From the NCBI GenBank assembly GCA_028874215.1, contig JAPPLF010000018.1, positions 1-64,000 of the forward strand: a stretch of DNA of 64,000 nt, written 5' to 3'. Each line of letters begins with the position of its first letter. The first letter of the stretch is position 1. The stretch comes from Acidobacteriota bacterium. GTDB taxonomy: Bacteria; Acidobacteriota; UBA6911; RPQK01; JAJDTT01. This document shows positions 9,950-19,934 of the stretch, in pieces. The translations under genes and the position numbers were made by a program. The notes under the pieces are model-generated. The model did not search any database. It saw nothing but the letters and a program-made list of their open reading frames with translations, and was not told the DNA's origin.

Positions 9950-10828
9950 ATGCCCGGCAACCTGATTCACTTCCGGCGGCGAGTTCGCTCGGTCAAGAAC
10001 ATCCAGCAGATCACCAGGGCCATGAAGCTGGTGGCCGCTTCCAAGCTGAAGCGGGCCCAGGACCGGATCGTGGCGGCCAGGCCTTACGCCAACCGGATGC
10101 TCTCGGTGCTCAATTCCATGGCTCGGCGGATCGATCCCGGCCAGCACCCGCTTCTGGCACAGCGGGACCGCGAAAGAGTGATGCTGGTGGTCGTCACGGG
10201 CGACCGCGGGCTCTGCGGATCCTTCAATTCCAACATCATCCGATCGGCCATGGGCTTCATCGAGGACGAGGCGGCCAACCGGACGCTGAGCCTGACGCTG
10301 GTCGGGCGGCGGGGTGTGGATTGGTTCAAGAGCCGGCCCTGGCCCGTGCGCCACGAGTTCGTGAACATCATGACCCGGGTGGATCACCGTTACGCCCGGG
10401 AGATCGGCAAGGGGATCATCGACTATTTCTCGGCCAGCGAACTGGATGCCGTCTACCTGGTGTACAACGAGTTCAAATCCGTGGTGCGCCAGGACGTGGT
10501 CCTGGAGCCTTTGCTGCCGATCCGGCGCCTCGAAATCAAGGAGGCCGAGCAGGAAGCGGATTTGGGAGTCGACTACATCTACGAGCAGCCGCCCCGTGAG
10601 ATGCTGGACTTTCTGCTTCCGCGGCACGTGGAGACTCAGATCTTCCGGGCGATGCTGGAGTCGGAGGCGGCCGAACACGGAGCTCGAATGACGGCCATGG
10701 ACGCCGCCACCAGGAACGCCAAGGAGATGATCGACAAGTTGACCCTGACCATGAACCGTATCCGGCAGGCTTCCATCACCACGGAGATCATCGAGATCGT
10801 CAGCGGAGCGGACGCCCTGGAAGGGTGA
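9950..10828 (+). CDS. atpG: ATP synthase F1 subunit gamma
   Basis: A 292-residue central rotor shaft. The N terminus carries RRRVRSVKNIQQITRAMKLV and the C terminus TLTMNRIRQASITTEIIEIV, the two long helices that form the coiled-coil shaft inside alpha3beta3; the latter matches the gamma signature. The Rossmann-like middle domain contains VVTGDRGLCGSFNSN. No clear Shine-Dalgarno is seen before the ATG at 9950, so it may depend partly on coupling to atpA, 56 bases away. Normal length. Confidence 0.95.
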   Translation: MPGNLIHFRRRVRSVKNIQQITRAMKLVAASKLKRAQDRIVAARPYANRMLSVLNSMARRIDPGQHPLLAQRDRERVMLVVVTGDRGLCGSFNSNIIRSAMGFIEDEAANRTLSLTLVGRRGVDWFKSRPWPVRHEFVNIMTRVDHRYAREIGKGIIDYFSASELDAVYLVYNEFKSVVRQDVVLEPLLPIRRLEIKEAEQEADLGVDYIYEQPPREMLDFLLPRHVETQIFRAMLESEAAEHGARMTAMDAATRNAKEMIDKLTLTMNRIRQASITTEIIEIVSGADALEG

Positions 10829-12277
<1,449 letters not shown>

Positions 12278-12279
12278 TC

Positions 12280-12684
12280 GTGGCGCTACCCGAGGCCCTT
12301 CAGTTGGAGATCGTGGCGCCCGACCGGCTGGTCTTCAGTGGCGAAGTGGGCGAGGTCACCATACCGGGGGCGGAAGGGTACCTGGGCATCCTTCCCGGCC
12401 ACGCGCCGCTCCTTTCCGAGTTGAAGACGGGCGTCATCTCCTACCCCGAGGGTGAAGACCGCGTCCAACTGTTTTGCAGCTCCGGGTTTGCCGAAGTCCT
12501 TCCCGACCGGGTGATCGTCCTGGCCGAGCAGGTGGCATCCCCCCAAGAGATCGACGCCTCCCAAGCCCGGGCGGACAAGGAAAAGGCCGAGGAGATGCTC
12601 CGCTCCCGGGATCCCGGGACCGACTACCAGGCCGCCCTCATCCTTTTGGATCAGGCTTCCACGCGGCTGCAACTGGTGGAATAA
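12280..12684 (+). CDS. atpC: ATP synthase F1 subunit epsilon
   Basis: A 134-residue subunit that binds gamma and the c-ring and regulates ATP hydrolysis. The N-terminal beta-sandwich shows LQLEIVAPDRLVFSGEV and IPGAEGYLGILPGHAPLL, typical of epsilon; the C-terminal helical part is short but present. It starts with GTG two bases after the atpD stop, with AGGAGG inside the end of atpD, so it is translationally coupled. Last gene of the operon. Subunits a (atpB), c (atpE) and AtpI do not occur in this window and must be encoded elsewhere. Confidence 0.93.
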   Translation: MALPEALQLEIVAPDRLVFSGEVGEVTIPGAEGYLGILPGHAPLLSELKTGVISYPEGEDRVQLFCSSGFAEVLPDRVIVLAEQVASPQEIDASQARADKEKAEEMLRSRDPGTDYQAALILLDQASTRLQLVE

Positions 12685-12721
12685 CTCCGACTCCGAACCC
12701 CTCGACGCGGTCCGCCGGGGA

Positions 12722-12750
12722 CCGACAGAGCGGAGCCGTTTTGCTATAAT
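12722..12750 (+). promoter_or_regulatory. Promoter for tRNA-Gln
   Basis: TATAAT at 12745-12750 is a perfect -10 box. CCGACA at 12722-12727 matches four of six -35 positions at exactly 17-base spacing. Transcription would begin near 12757, about 16 bases before the mature 5' end of the tRNA. A small stem (CGGTCC at 12708-12713 with GGACCG at 12719-12724) overlaps its upstream edge. Confidence 0.6.
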
Positions 12751-12772
12751 GCGCTCCGTTCGGCCCACCGGA

Positions 12773-12846
12773 TGGGGGATGGTGTAACGGCAACACGCGT
12801 GGCTCTGGACCACGTTATCGGGGTTCGAATCCCTGTCCCCCAGCCA
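12773..12846 (+). tRNA. tRNA-Gln (anticodon CTG)
   Basis: A full cloverleaf can be drawn. The acceptor TGGGGGA (12773-12779) pairs with TCCCCCA (12836-12842), the anticodon stem CGTGG/CCACG encloses loop CTCTGGA with anticodon CTG, and the T-arm CGGGG/CCCTG carries TTCGAAT. The discriminator is G and the CCA end is encoded (12844-12846). It reads CAG codons. It stands alone between the atp operon and the efflux operon. No integrase or duplicated 3' end was seen next to it, so there is no sign that it serves as an attachment site here. Confidence 0.95.
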
Positions 12847-12993
12847 ATTCTCCAGGACGGATCGTTCGATGCCTCACCCGCCCGGAGATTCCGGCAGACA
12901 GCGGATCGCGGCCGGTGATCCCGTAGTTGCCCGGAGAAAGATGCTCTCCGCGAGATGGGAGCAGAGGCCGCGCCGGCCTCGACTCCGGCGTCC

Positions 12994-15900
12994 TCAGTCC
13001 TCGGGGGACGCCGTGCGCGCCACCGCCGATTCGTAGCGGAAACCTTTGAACTTCACCCGAAACAGGAGCGCGTAGAGCACCGGCACCACGCCCAGGGTGA
13101 GAATCGTCGCGAACGCCAGGCCGAAGATCACTGCGATTGCCATGGTCTCCCACATGGGGCCGCCTCCGAACCAGAGTGGCAAGAGTCCGCCGATGGTGGT
13201 GACGGTGGTCAGCAGGATGGGCCGCAACCGGCGCTGGGACGCCTCGATCACGGCATGCGCGGGGGTGCGGCCTTTCTCCCGGATCTCGATTCTGATCCGG
13301 TCGAGCAGGACGATCGCATTGTTGATCACGATGCCAGCCAGGGAGATAAGCCCGAGCAGGGTCATGAATCCAAAATCGGCTGCCGTCACGAGCAGGCCGA
13401 TCACGGTTCCCACCAGTGCAAGAGGAATCGTCAGCAGGACGATCAGAGACCGGCGAATCGAATTGAACTGCGCCACCAGCAAGATGATGATCAGCAATGC
13501 CGCATAGGGAAGCTTGGCAACGATCGCTCCCTCGCTGCGCGCGGACTCCTCCACCTCGCCTCCGATTTCGTAAAAGATCCCGGCAGCCCAGGACGGCGAC
13601 GTTTCCTCCAGCCACTCGCCGATCTGCCGGGTGACCTCGGCTGCGGTGGCGCCGCCTTCCAGTTCACTCGATACGGTGACGGTGGTCAGCCGGTTCCGGC
13701 TCAGAGCCTTGGCCGGCTGCCAGCCGAGCGCCAGATCGGCCACCTGCATCAAGGGCACGGACGTGCCCCGGCTCTGGGAGAAGACGTTCAGGCTCTCCAG
13801 TTTCGAGATGTCCTGCCGGCCGGCCGCCACGGACCGAATCGTCACCGGGATGATCTCGGATCCTTCGCGATACTCGGTCGCCTTGTACCCGCTCAGAATC
13901 GACCTCAGCGAGACCGCGATGTCCTGATGAGTCACGCCGTTGCGCTTCGCTCGAGCGGCATCGACATCGACGGTCAACTTCTTGGTCATCTCACCCCAGT
14001 CGTCGTCCACGTTCCGGGTCCCTTCGATGGAGCGAAGACGGCTCTTGACGTCGTCCGCAATCGCGAACACCTGATCCCGGTCGTTGCCGGAGATCCGGAT
14101 CTCCACCGGGTTCCGGATCACGGATCCGAGGGAGAGCGGGCCGACCGACGGAATGAAGGAAGGATGCCGGTCTTCGCAGAATCGCTCGATCTTCCGCGCC
14201 AACTCGGGAAGGACATTCGCCGCCGTGAGATTGAACAGGCCATAGGCGTACTCCGGGCTCGGTGGTTCGGGTCCATAGGTGAGCGTGAAACGGGGCGCTC
14301 CCTGACCGACGTAGGTGGACCAGGAGACCACTCCGTCGGGACGTTCCGGGTTGCCGGCAAGTTCTTCCCGGACAAAGTTGTCGAATTCCTCGGCAAACCG
14401 CCGGGTCTCCTCGATGGAGGTGCCGATGGGCGCCTTGAACTCGGCCGTCATCATCGGCGTGTCGTCGCCGGGGAAGAACACTTTGGGAACCCTTGAGAAT
14501 CCCCAGAGCGAGACCACGAAAACCACCACGGCGACAGCCGTAGAAAGAAGGGGGATTCTTACCATGGCCAGCAGGAGTACCCGGTAAGCTCGATAGAAGA
14601 GACTCGCGTATTCCTGTCCGCGCTCGGCGGCGGGAACGCGCAGGAACCGGGAGCACAGGAGGGGGACGACCGTCAACGCCAGCAGCCAGGAACTGAGGAG
14701 CGCGATGGTGACGACGACGAACAGGACCCCGGTGTACTCGCCCATGCTGCCTTCTGCGAGATAGATCGGCAAAAACGCGGCCGAGGTCGTCAGCGAAGAG
14801 GTCAGCAATGGAACGCGCAGCTCCTTGGCGGACTGGACGGCAGCCTGCACGCGCGGAGTTCCGTGGGACATGGCGACCATGATGGATTCGCTCATGACGA
14901 TGGCATTGTCCACCAGCATGCCCAAGGCGATGATCAACGAGGCCAGCGTCATCTGGTTCAGTCCCAGGTCCAACCACGCCATCACGAGGAGGCTGGTCAG
15001 GAGGGCGCAGGGCACCAGGGCCGCGACCACCAGACCGGTGCGAAGGCCGAGCATGAGCAGCATGCAGCCCAGCACGATGACGACGGCCTGCAGAACGCTG
15101 ATGGCGAAATCGTTGACCTTGTTCTCGACACGGACCGGCTCGAAGGCCACGATGTCCAGATCGATCCCGAGCGGATACCGGCCCCGCAGCCGGTCGAGCG
15201 CTTCCCGCAATTCCTTTCCGAGCGCGACGACATTGCCGCCCTCTCGAACCGAGACCGCCACGGCCAGGGCCGGTCGTCCGTTGGCTCGCACCATGCTCTC
15301 GGGGGGATCGACGTAGCCGCGAGTCACCTCCGCGATGTCCTCCAGGTGCAGGAATTCCGGTTGGTCGGGTGCGCTGATAACGGTCCGCTTCAATTGCTCC
15401 ACCGTTTCGAAGCTCCCCGACGGCTCCAACTCGAAACGCTCCCGCCCTTCCACGATGCTTCCGCCGGAGATCAGGATGTTGCGGGACTCGAGAATCTGGC
15501 TGATCTGGCTTACGGAGAGCTGCAGCTCGGCCAGCCGGACGTCGTTGTACGTGACGAAGATGCGCTCGTCCTGCATCCCCACGATGTCCACGCGGCCGGC
15601 GTTGGCGAGCCTGAGCAGCGCGTCCCGCAGTTGCTGCGCCACGTCCTTCAGTTCGCGGTAGTCGAATCCGTCTCCCGTCACGGCCACGATCGTTCCGTAG
15701 ACGGCGCCGAACTCGTCGTTCACCTGCGGCTGAGACGCGCCCTCGGGGAGGTGGCGGGCGACCGCTTCCACCTTGCGCCGCACGTTGTCCCAAATCGGAC
15801 GCATGTCATTGAACTCGTTTCGGATATTCACGGAAACGATGGAAATTCCGGTCTTCGAGGTGCTGCTCACGAAGTCGATCTCGGGGATCTCCTGGACCGC

Positions 15901-16107
15901 CTTCTCGATCTGGTCCGTGACCAGATCCTCGACGCGTTCCGGGTTTGCGCCCGGAAAACCGGTCACGATCTGGCAGGTGCGGATCGTGAAGCCGGGGTCC
16001 ATGGTTTGCTCCATGGTCCGGATGGCGATGACGCCGCCCAGCAGAGTCGCCAGGAGAATGACGGCGGTGAGACGGTCGTTGGAGATGGCGAAACGCGTGA
16101 GATTCAC
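12994..16107 (-). CDS. RND-family inner-membrane efflux transporter
   Basis: A 1037-residue proton-driven pump of the AcrB/HAE1-like resistance-nodulation-division superfamily. It has twelve expected membrane helices in two repeats with two large periplasmic loops. TM1 starts at RLTAVILLATLLGGVIAIRT. SLIIALGMLVDNAIVMSESI and GIVINNAIVLLDRIR are the paired TM4/TM10 signatures, where the first keeps one Asp (VDN rather than DD). It forms a trimer that exports substrates through the partner adaptor and TolC. Its ATG overlaps the adaptor stop by four bases (ATGA). Third gene of the operon TolC-adaptor-pump. The substrate cannot be predicted. Confidence 0.93.
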   Translation of the reverse strand: MNLTRFAISNDRLTAVILLATLLGGVIAIRTMEQTMDPGFTIRTCQIVTGFPGANPERVEDLVTDQIEKAVQEIPEIDFVSSTSKTGISIVSVNIRNEFNDMRPIWDNVRRKVEAVARHLPEGASQPQVNDEFGAVYGTIVAVTGDGFDYRELKDVAQQLRDALLRLANAGRVDIVGMQDERIFVTYNDVRLAELQLSVSQISQILESRNILISGGSIVEGRERFELEPSGSFETVEQLKRTVISAPDQPEFLHLEDIAEVTRGYVDPPESMVRANGRPALAVAVSVREGGNVVALGKELREALDRLRGRYPLGIDLDIVAFEPVRVENKVNDFAISVLQAVVIVLGCMLLMLGLRTGLVVAALVPCALLTSLLVMAWLDLGLNQMTLASLIIALGMLVDNAIVMSESIMVAMSHGTPRVQAAVQSAKELRVPLLTSSLTTSAAFLPIYLAEGSMGEYTGVLFVVVTIALLSSWLLALTVVPLLCSRFLRVPAAERGQEYASLFYRAYRVLLLAMVRIPLLSTAVAVVVFVVSLWGFSRVPKVFFPGDDTPMMTAEFKAPIGTSIEETRRFAEEFDNFVREELAGNPERPDGVVSWSTYVGQGAPRFTLTYGPEPPSPEYAYGLFNLTAANVLPELARKIERFCEDRHPSFIPSVGPLSLGSVIRNPVEIRISGNDRDQVFAIADDVKSRLRSIEGTRNVDDDWGEMTKKLTVDVDAARAKRNGVTHQDIAVSLRSILSGYKATEYREGSEIIPVTIRSVAAGRQDISKLESLNVFSQSRGTSVPLMQVADLALGWQPAKALSRNRLTTVTVSSELEGGATAAEVTRQIGEWLEETSPSWAAGIFYEIGGEVEESARSEGAIVAKLPYAALLIIILLVAQFNSIRRSLIVLLTIPLALVGTVIGLLVTAADFGFMTLLGLISLAGIVINNAIVLLDRIRIEIREKGRTPAHAVIEASQRRLRPILLTTVTTIGGLLPLWFGGGPMWETMAIAVIFGLAFATILTLGVVPVLYALLFRVKFKGFRYESAVARTASPED

Positions 16108-17312
16108 TGCTGTCTCTGCGGCGGAGCGATCCGGCGCACTTTCTGCCCGTCCTGGAGTCGGCTGACGCCGGCGGTGATCACCTGGTCCCCCGAGGAGAGC
16201 CCTGTCAGGACTTCAATGCCGCCGGCCACCAGCCGCCCCGTTTCTACGGCCCGCCGCCGCGCGAAACCCAGATTGTCGCTGCCGAATTCGACGATATAGG
16301 CGAAAGTGCCTTCCCGATCGGAGGCGATGGCGCTCAACGGGACCACGAGACGGGACGAGGCATCGTCGGAGGAGGATTCGATCTCTGCCTCGACGGTCAT
16401 GCCCGGAGCGATGGGAACGCCCTTCGAAGTGCCCGACTCGTCGCGCCATGTGCGCTGCAGTTCGATGGTCGCCGGGTAGGTGGCGACCCCTTGGGAGGGG
16501 ACGATTCCCACGTTTCTCACACGGCCGGCGAAAGTGCGTCCCGGAAACGCGGAGAAGGTCACGGTCGCGGCTGTGCCGCCTCGTATCTGGGAGATCAGGT
16601 TCTCGGGGACGCTGATCTCGACCTGTGGAGTCCGTCCGGTCACCATCTCCACCACCGGCGACCCGGCCTGGAGGAACTCGCCCTCTTCCGCCTTGACTTC
16701 GGCGATGGCGCAGGCGACGGGCGCCCGCAGTGTGGCGTAGCCGACTTGCAGCTTGGACAGCTCCAGTCTCTGTTGGGCCGATTCGACACGCGACCGCGCC
16801 GATTCGCGTTGCGCCAGAGCCGACTCGAAATCGCCCTGCGAGACGCTGTCCGTCTCGTACAAGCCTTGGATTCTCTGGAATTCTGAAGTCGCCAGAACCT
16901 CCCGGGCCTTGGCTTCGGACAGGGAGGCTTCGATTTCGCGCACCTGGATCTCCAGATCCACCGGGTCGATTTCTGCGATCAATGCTCCCTCCTGGACGAT
17001 TTCCCCCTGCTCGACATGCAACTTGTGGACCCTGCCGGAGACTCGGAAGGCGAGGCCGGCACTCCTCTCTGCTTTCGCAACGCCGGTGAAACGGAGGACC
17101 CGGGCTCCACCCTGGGCGGACACCTCAACGGACTTGACCGGACGGGGCCGAGGTTCCGGAAGTGGTTCCTGCGGGCGCTCTCCGGATCCACAGGACCCGC
17201 CGCCGAGCGCCATCGCCGCCGCGCCGAGGAGCCTCGCCGTTGCCCGGAGGACGCGTCCTGCCGGGCGGCAGAATCCGGTCACGGGTCGAGTTGCTTCAGT
17301 CCGTGTGCACAT
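16104..17312 (-). CDS. RND efflux periplasmic adaptor (membrane-fusion protein)
   Basis: A 402-residue adaptor. The N terminus has a hydrophobic stretch ending ALGGGSCGSG, a weak lipobox, so it is probably membrane-tethered. Barrel-sandwich strands (GRVHKLHVEQGEIVQEGALI, then APVACAIAEVKAEEGEFLQA) flank an alpha-hairpin of long helices (residues about 125-190), followed by a beta-barrel and a membrane-proximal domain. It links the RND pump to TolC. GGGAGAGAGGG precedes the ATG. It overlaps the TolC gene by 17 bases upstream and the pump by 4 bases downstream, so the three are coupled. Confidence 0.9.
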   Translation of the reverse strand: MCTRTEATRPVTGFCRPAGRVLRATARLLGAAAMALGGGSCGSGERPQEPLPEPRPRPVKSVEVSAQGGARVLRFTGVAKAERSAGLAFRVSGRVHKLHVEQGEIVQEGALIAEIDPVDLEIQVREIEASLSEAKAREVLATSEFQRIQGLYETDSVSQGDFESALAQRESARSRVESAQQRLELSKLQVGYATLRAPVACAIAEVKAEEGEFLQAGSPVVEMVTGRTPQVEISVPENLISQIRGGTAATVTFSAFPGRTFAGRVRNVGIVPSQGVATYPATIELQRTWRDESGTSKGVPIAPGMTVEAEIESSSDDASSRLVVPLSAIASDREGTFAYIVEFGSDNLGFARRRAVETGRLVAGGIEVLTGLSSGDQVITAGVSRLQDGQKVRRIAPPQRQQ

Positions 17313-19707
17313 CGCGCCCTCTCTCCCGGTAGAACTTCTCCAATCGCCGGAGCCAGGCGTCGCGTTCCGCCGGAGATCGGAAATAATCGAAACGTCCCAC
17401 CGCGCGCTGCACCGCCATCAAGTGGATCAGGTGGTCGAACACGGCGTTGGCCGCGCTCAGGTCCGCGGCCAGCATTTGCGACTGGGCATCCAGAACCCGG
17501 ATGATGCCCACCACACCCTGCGAGTAGGAGTTGCGGACCAGTTCGAAGTTCTCCCGGGCAGCGGACGCGGCTTCCTGCGCCAGCTCGATCCCGGCGAAGG
17601 AGACGCCGGCTTCCAACAGGGCCGAACGGACCCGCTGTTCGATGGCCAGTCGAGTGGCCGTCCGCTCGATCGCCATTTCTTCGAGTTCGATCTGCGCCCG
17701 GCTCCTGCGGGCTCGCAACGCCCCTCCCTCGAAGAGGGGTAGCGAAGCACGAACGCTGATGCTCCAGTCCGTCCCGCCCCCTCCGAGTCCCTCCGGGAAG
17801 AGACTCAGGCCGCCGGCGCTCCGCTGTCCCTGCACTTGCGCGTCAAGCCCGAGTTCCGGCAGATACAAGGCTCGTTTGGAAGCCAGCACGATTCTCTTGC
17901 GGGCCCGGATGGACGCGTCGATCCGCCTCAGCTCCGGGGAGCCGTCCAGCGCTTCGAAGGTCATGAACTGCCGAAAGAGACCGAACGCTCCCCGACGCTC
18001 GATGTAGGGTCGCAGACGTTCGAAGTTGACCGTCAGGCCGGGGTCGGCGAGACCGGCTTCGGAGGTCTGGAACGGTTCTTCCAGTGACCGGTTGAGGACG
18101 CGGTTGACGGCGATCTCGGCTGCCTTCCGACGCGCCGATGCCTCCAGGAGGGCGAGCCGGTTACGGGCGATCTCGCTGCGCCAGCGCAGGACTTCGTCCC
18201 GTCCGGTCGCGCCGGCACGGAAACGACGGCGCGCCAGACTCAGGTTGGACCGGCTCAATTGCAGGTTGTTGCGCTGGATTGCGTCGTAGGTCTTGGCGCG
18301 GAGGACGTCGAGATAGCTCTGGGCAGCTTCCAGCACGATGTCCAGCCGCAACTGCCACGCCTCTTCTTCGCGAGCGATCTGGCTCTGGCGCTCCACGTCG
18401 TAGCCTGCCCGGACCCGTTCCGAATACAGCAACTGGCTGAACCCGAGCGAACCGGAAAGCTGGCGGTCCCCGAACACGGCGCCCGCCCCGGCCAGCTTGC
18501 TGCCCCCGCCCGAAACGCTCACCCGCGGCAGCAGGGGCGCCCGAGCTTCGCTCACCAGCCGCAGCCCGGCATCGATCCGCTTCCCGGCCGCAGCCAGGTC
18601 GAGATTGACCTTGACGGCATCCTCCACCACGGCCGAGAGGGAAAGCAATCGCCCGGCCGGCGCGGCCGCCTCCCCCAGGAGTTCGGCATCCGTCAAGGTG
18701 GAGAACTTCAGGTCGACGCCGATGGCGCTCGCGGTCGTCAGGTTGAGGGTCAACTGCTCGCCCACGCTGAAATCGATGGGCAACTCCGCCGCCGCCTCGC
18801 CCTGCACGATGTTGAAGAGGTTCAAGGCGACGCGCCGGACGAACGACTGCTCCGAGCGGTCCAGCTTCAGACTGGCCATCGCTCCGCGCTGGACGTCGGT
18901 CCTTCCGGCGAGAGCGTAGGAGGGCAATCTCTTCTCGATCAATCCTGCGATGAGCCGCTCGAACTCTCCAGGGGAGAGGTGGGACAGAAGGCCCAATATC
19001 ACCGCCTCGGTATCGGGAGGCAGCGCGTCAAGCGCTGCTTCGGCGGAGTTGCCCACCACTATGAAATCCACGGCAATGCCCATGGGAGCGAGACGGCGGC
19101 GGAATTCGCCGCGCATGGCTCGCAGCGGCTCCTCGAGGCGCGGTATGGTCAGCACCGCGAGCCGGGAAAAGGGCGCGAGCTTGCGGAACTCCCGGATCTC
19201 GCGCTCCAGATCCTGGTTGTAGGAGACGTAGCTCAGGTTTCTGACACCACTCACCCGGTGCCGTGACAGGCTCTCCCTGCCGGGCACCGGGCGCTCGCGC
19301 ACTTCCACGGGCAGGCCTTCGACTTCAGGGTTCAGCACGGGCGCCGCAATCACCGGCTTCGGCAGGTCTGCGGCACGCGCCGCCTGAGAGGCTCCCACGA
19401 TGCCGAGCACCAGGACCGCATCGACTTCCGGGTCCGCCAACAGAGCGCTCAGGTGTCGGCGGGACGTTTCGGCGGTCCAATCACCCACCATTTGTTTCTC
19501 GGGTGGGAAGGAAACGTCATGGCGGCCGCCCAAGAGACGAATGGACTCTTTTCGGACCGCCTCTCGAAATGCGAGCTCGCGATCGGCCGCGCCGTCGAGC
19601 ACCGTTCCCACCCGAACGGTCGACATTTGCGCCGCAGCCGGAATGCCGGACAGGATGGCCAGCAGTGCAGCACCGCAACCCAGCTTGGATCGAGCGATCA
19701 TTCCCAT
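17296..19707 (-). CDS. TolC-family outer-membrane factor with N-terminal periplasmic binding-protein-like domain
   Basis: About 803 residues, far longer than ordinary TolC proteins (about 450). Residues 1-27 are a signal peptide ending in IPAAAQ. Residues about 30-330 resemble an ABC-type periplasmic binding protein: alternating strands and helices such as VDAVLVLGIVGASQAA, RLAVLTIPRLEEPLRAM and EAVILGLLSHL. From about 345 the sequence becomes a TolC/OEP repeat (VNLDLAAAGKRIDAGLRLV, later IEQRVRSALLEAGVSFAGIE and NSYSQGVVGIIRVLDAQSQM). The open frame runs upstream to 20049, but the signal peptide and GGGGAGAA before it favour ATG 19707 (or 19701). It heads the efflux operon. A ligand-sensing export channel is an inference; the fusion itself is direct, with no internal stop. 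Confidence 0.82.
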   Translation of the reverse strand: MGMIARSKLGCGAALLAILSGIPAAAQMSTVRVGTVLDGAADRELAFREAVRKESIRLLGGRHDVSFPPEKQMVGDWTAETSRRHLSALLADPEVDAVLVLGIVGASQAARAADLPKPVIAAPVLNPEVEGLPVEVRERPVPGRESLSRHRVSGVRNLSYVSYNQDLEREIREFRKLAPFSRLAVLTIPRLEEPLRAMRGEFRRRLAPMGIAVDFIVVGNSAEAALDALPPDTEAVILGLLSHLSPGEFERLIAGLIEKRLPSYALAGRTDVQRGAMASLKLDRSEQSFVRRVALNLFNIVQGEAAAELPIDFSVGEQLTLNLTTASAIGVDLKFSTLTDAELLGEAAAPAGRLLSLSAVVEDAVKVNLDLAAAGKRIDAGLRLVSEARAPLLPRVSVSGGGSKLAGAGAVFGDRQLSGSLGFSQLLYSERVRAGYDVERQSQIAREEEAWQLRLDIVLEAAQSYLDVLRAKTYDAIQRNNLQLSRSNLSLARRRFRAGATGRDEVLRWRSEIARNRLALLEASARRKAAEIAVNRVLNRSLEEPFQTSEAGLADPGLTVNFERLRPYIERRGAFGLFRQFMTFEALDGSPELRRIDASIRARKRIVLASKRALYLPELGLDAQVQGQRSAGGLSLFPEGLGGGGTDWSISVRASLPLFEGGALRARRSRAQIELEEMAIERTATRLAIEQRVRSALLEAGVSFAGIELAQEAASAARENFELVRNSYSQGVVGIIRVLDAQSQMLAADLSAANAVFDHLIHLMAVQRAVGRFDYFRSPAERDAWLRRLEKFYRERGRDVHTD

Positions 19708-19934
19708 GCCTCGCGTGTTCTCCCCGATGCGGCTGACAAGGTCGACTTCATTGGAGTTTCTCAGGTCACGGTGCCGCCAGATCCGCTCTGAAGTCCCAAT
19801 GACACACCCGATACAACATATCGTCCGGAAAATCGGAGAGATTATACTGAACAACCCGTTCCGGCCGCCGAAGCGAACCGCAGCTCCGGCCGCATCCGGA
19901 ACGCTGCATGTGGCAGTGGAAAGGAACTTTTCGG

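Noticed and set aside
12708-12724. Intrinsic terminator after atpC
   Set aside because: The 6-base stem lacks a U-tract and overlaps the -35 region of the tRNA promoter, so it was not called as a terminator.
12773-12846. tRNA-Gln as an integration site
   Set aside because: No integrase, duplicated 3' tRNA end or island boundary was seen next to it.
12955-14496. 513-residue plus-strand frame antisense to the RND pump
   Set aside because: Composition is rich in Arg, Gly, His and Asp without motifs; the opposite strand encodes a clear RND transporter.
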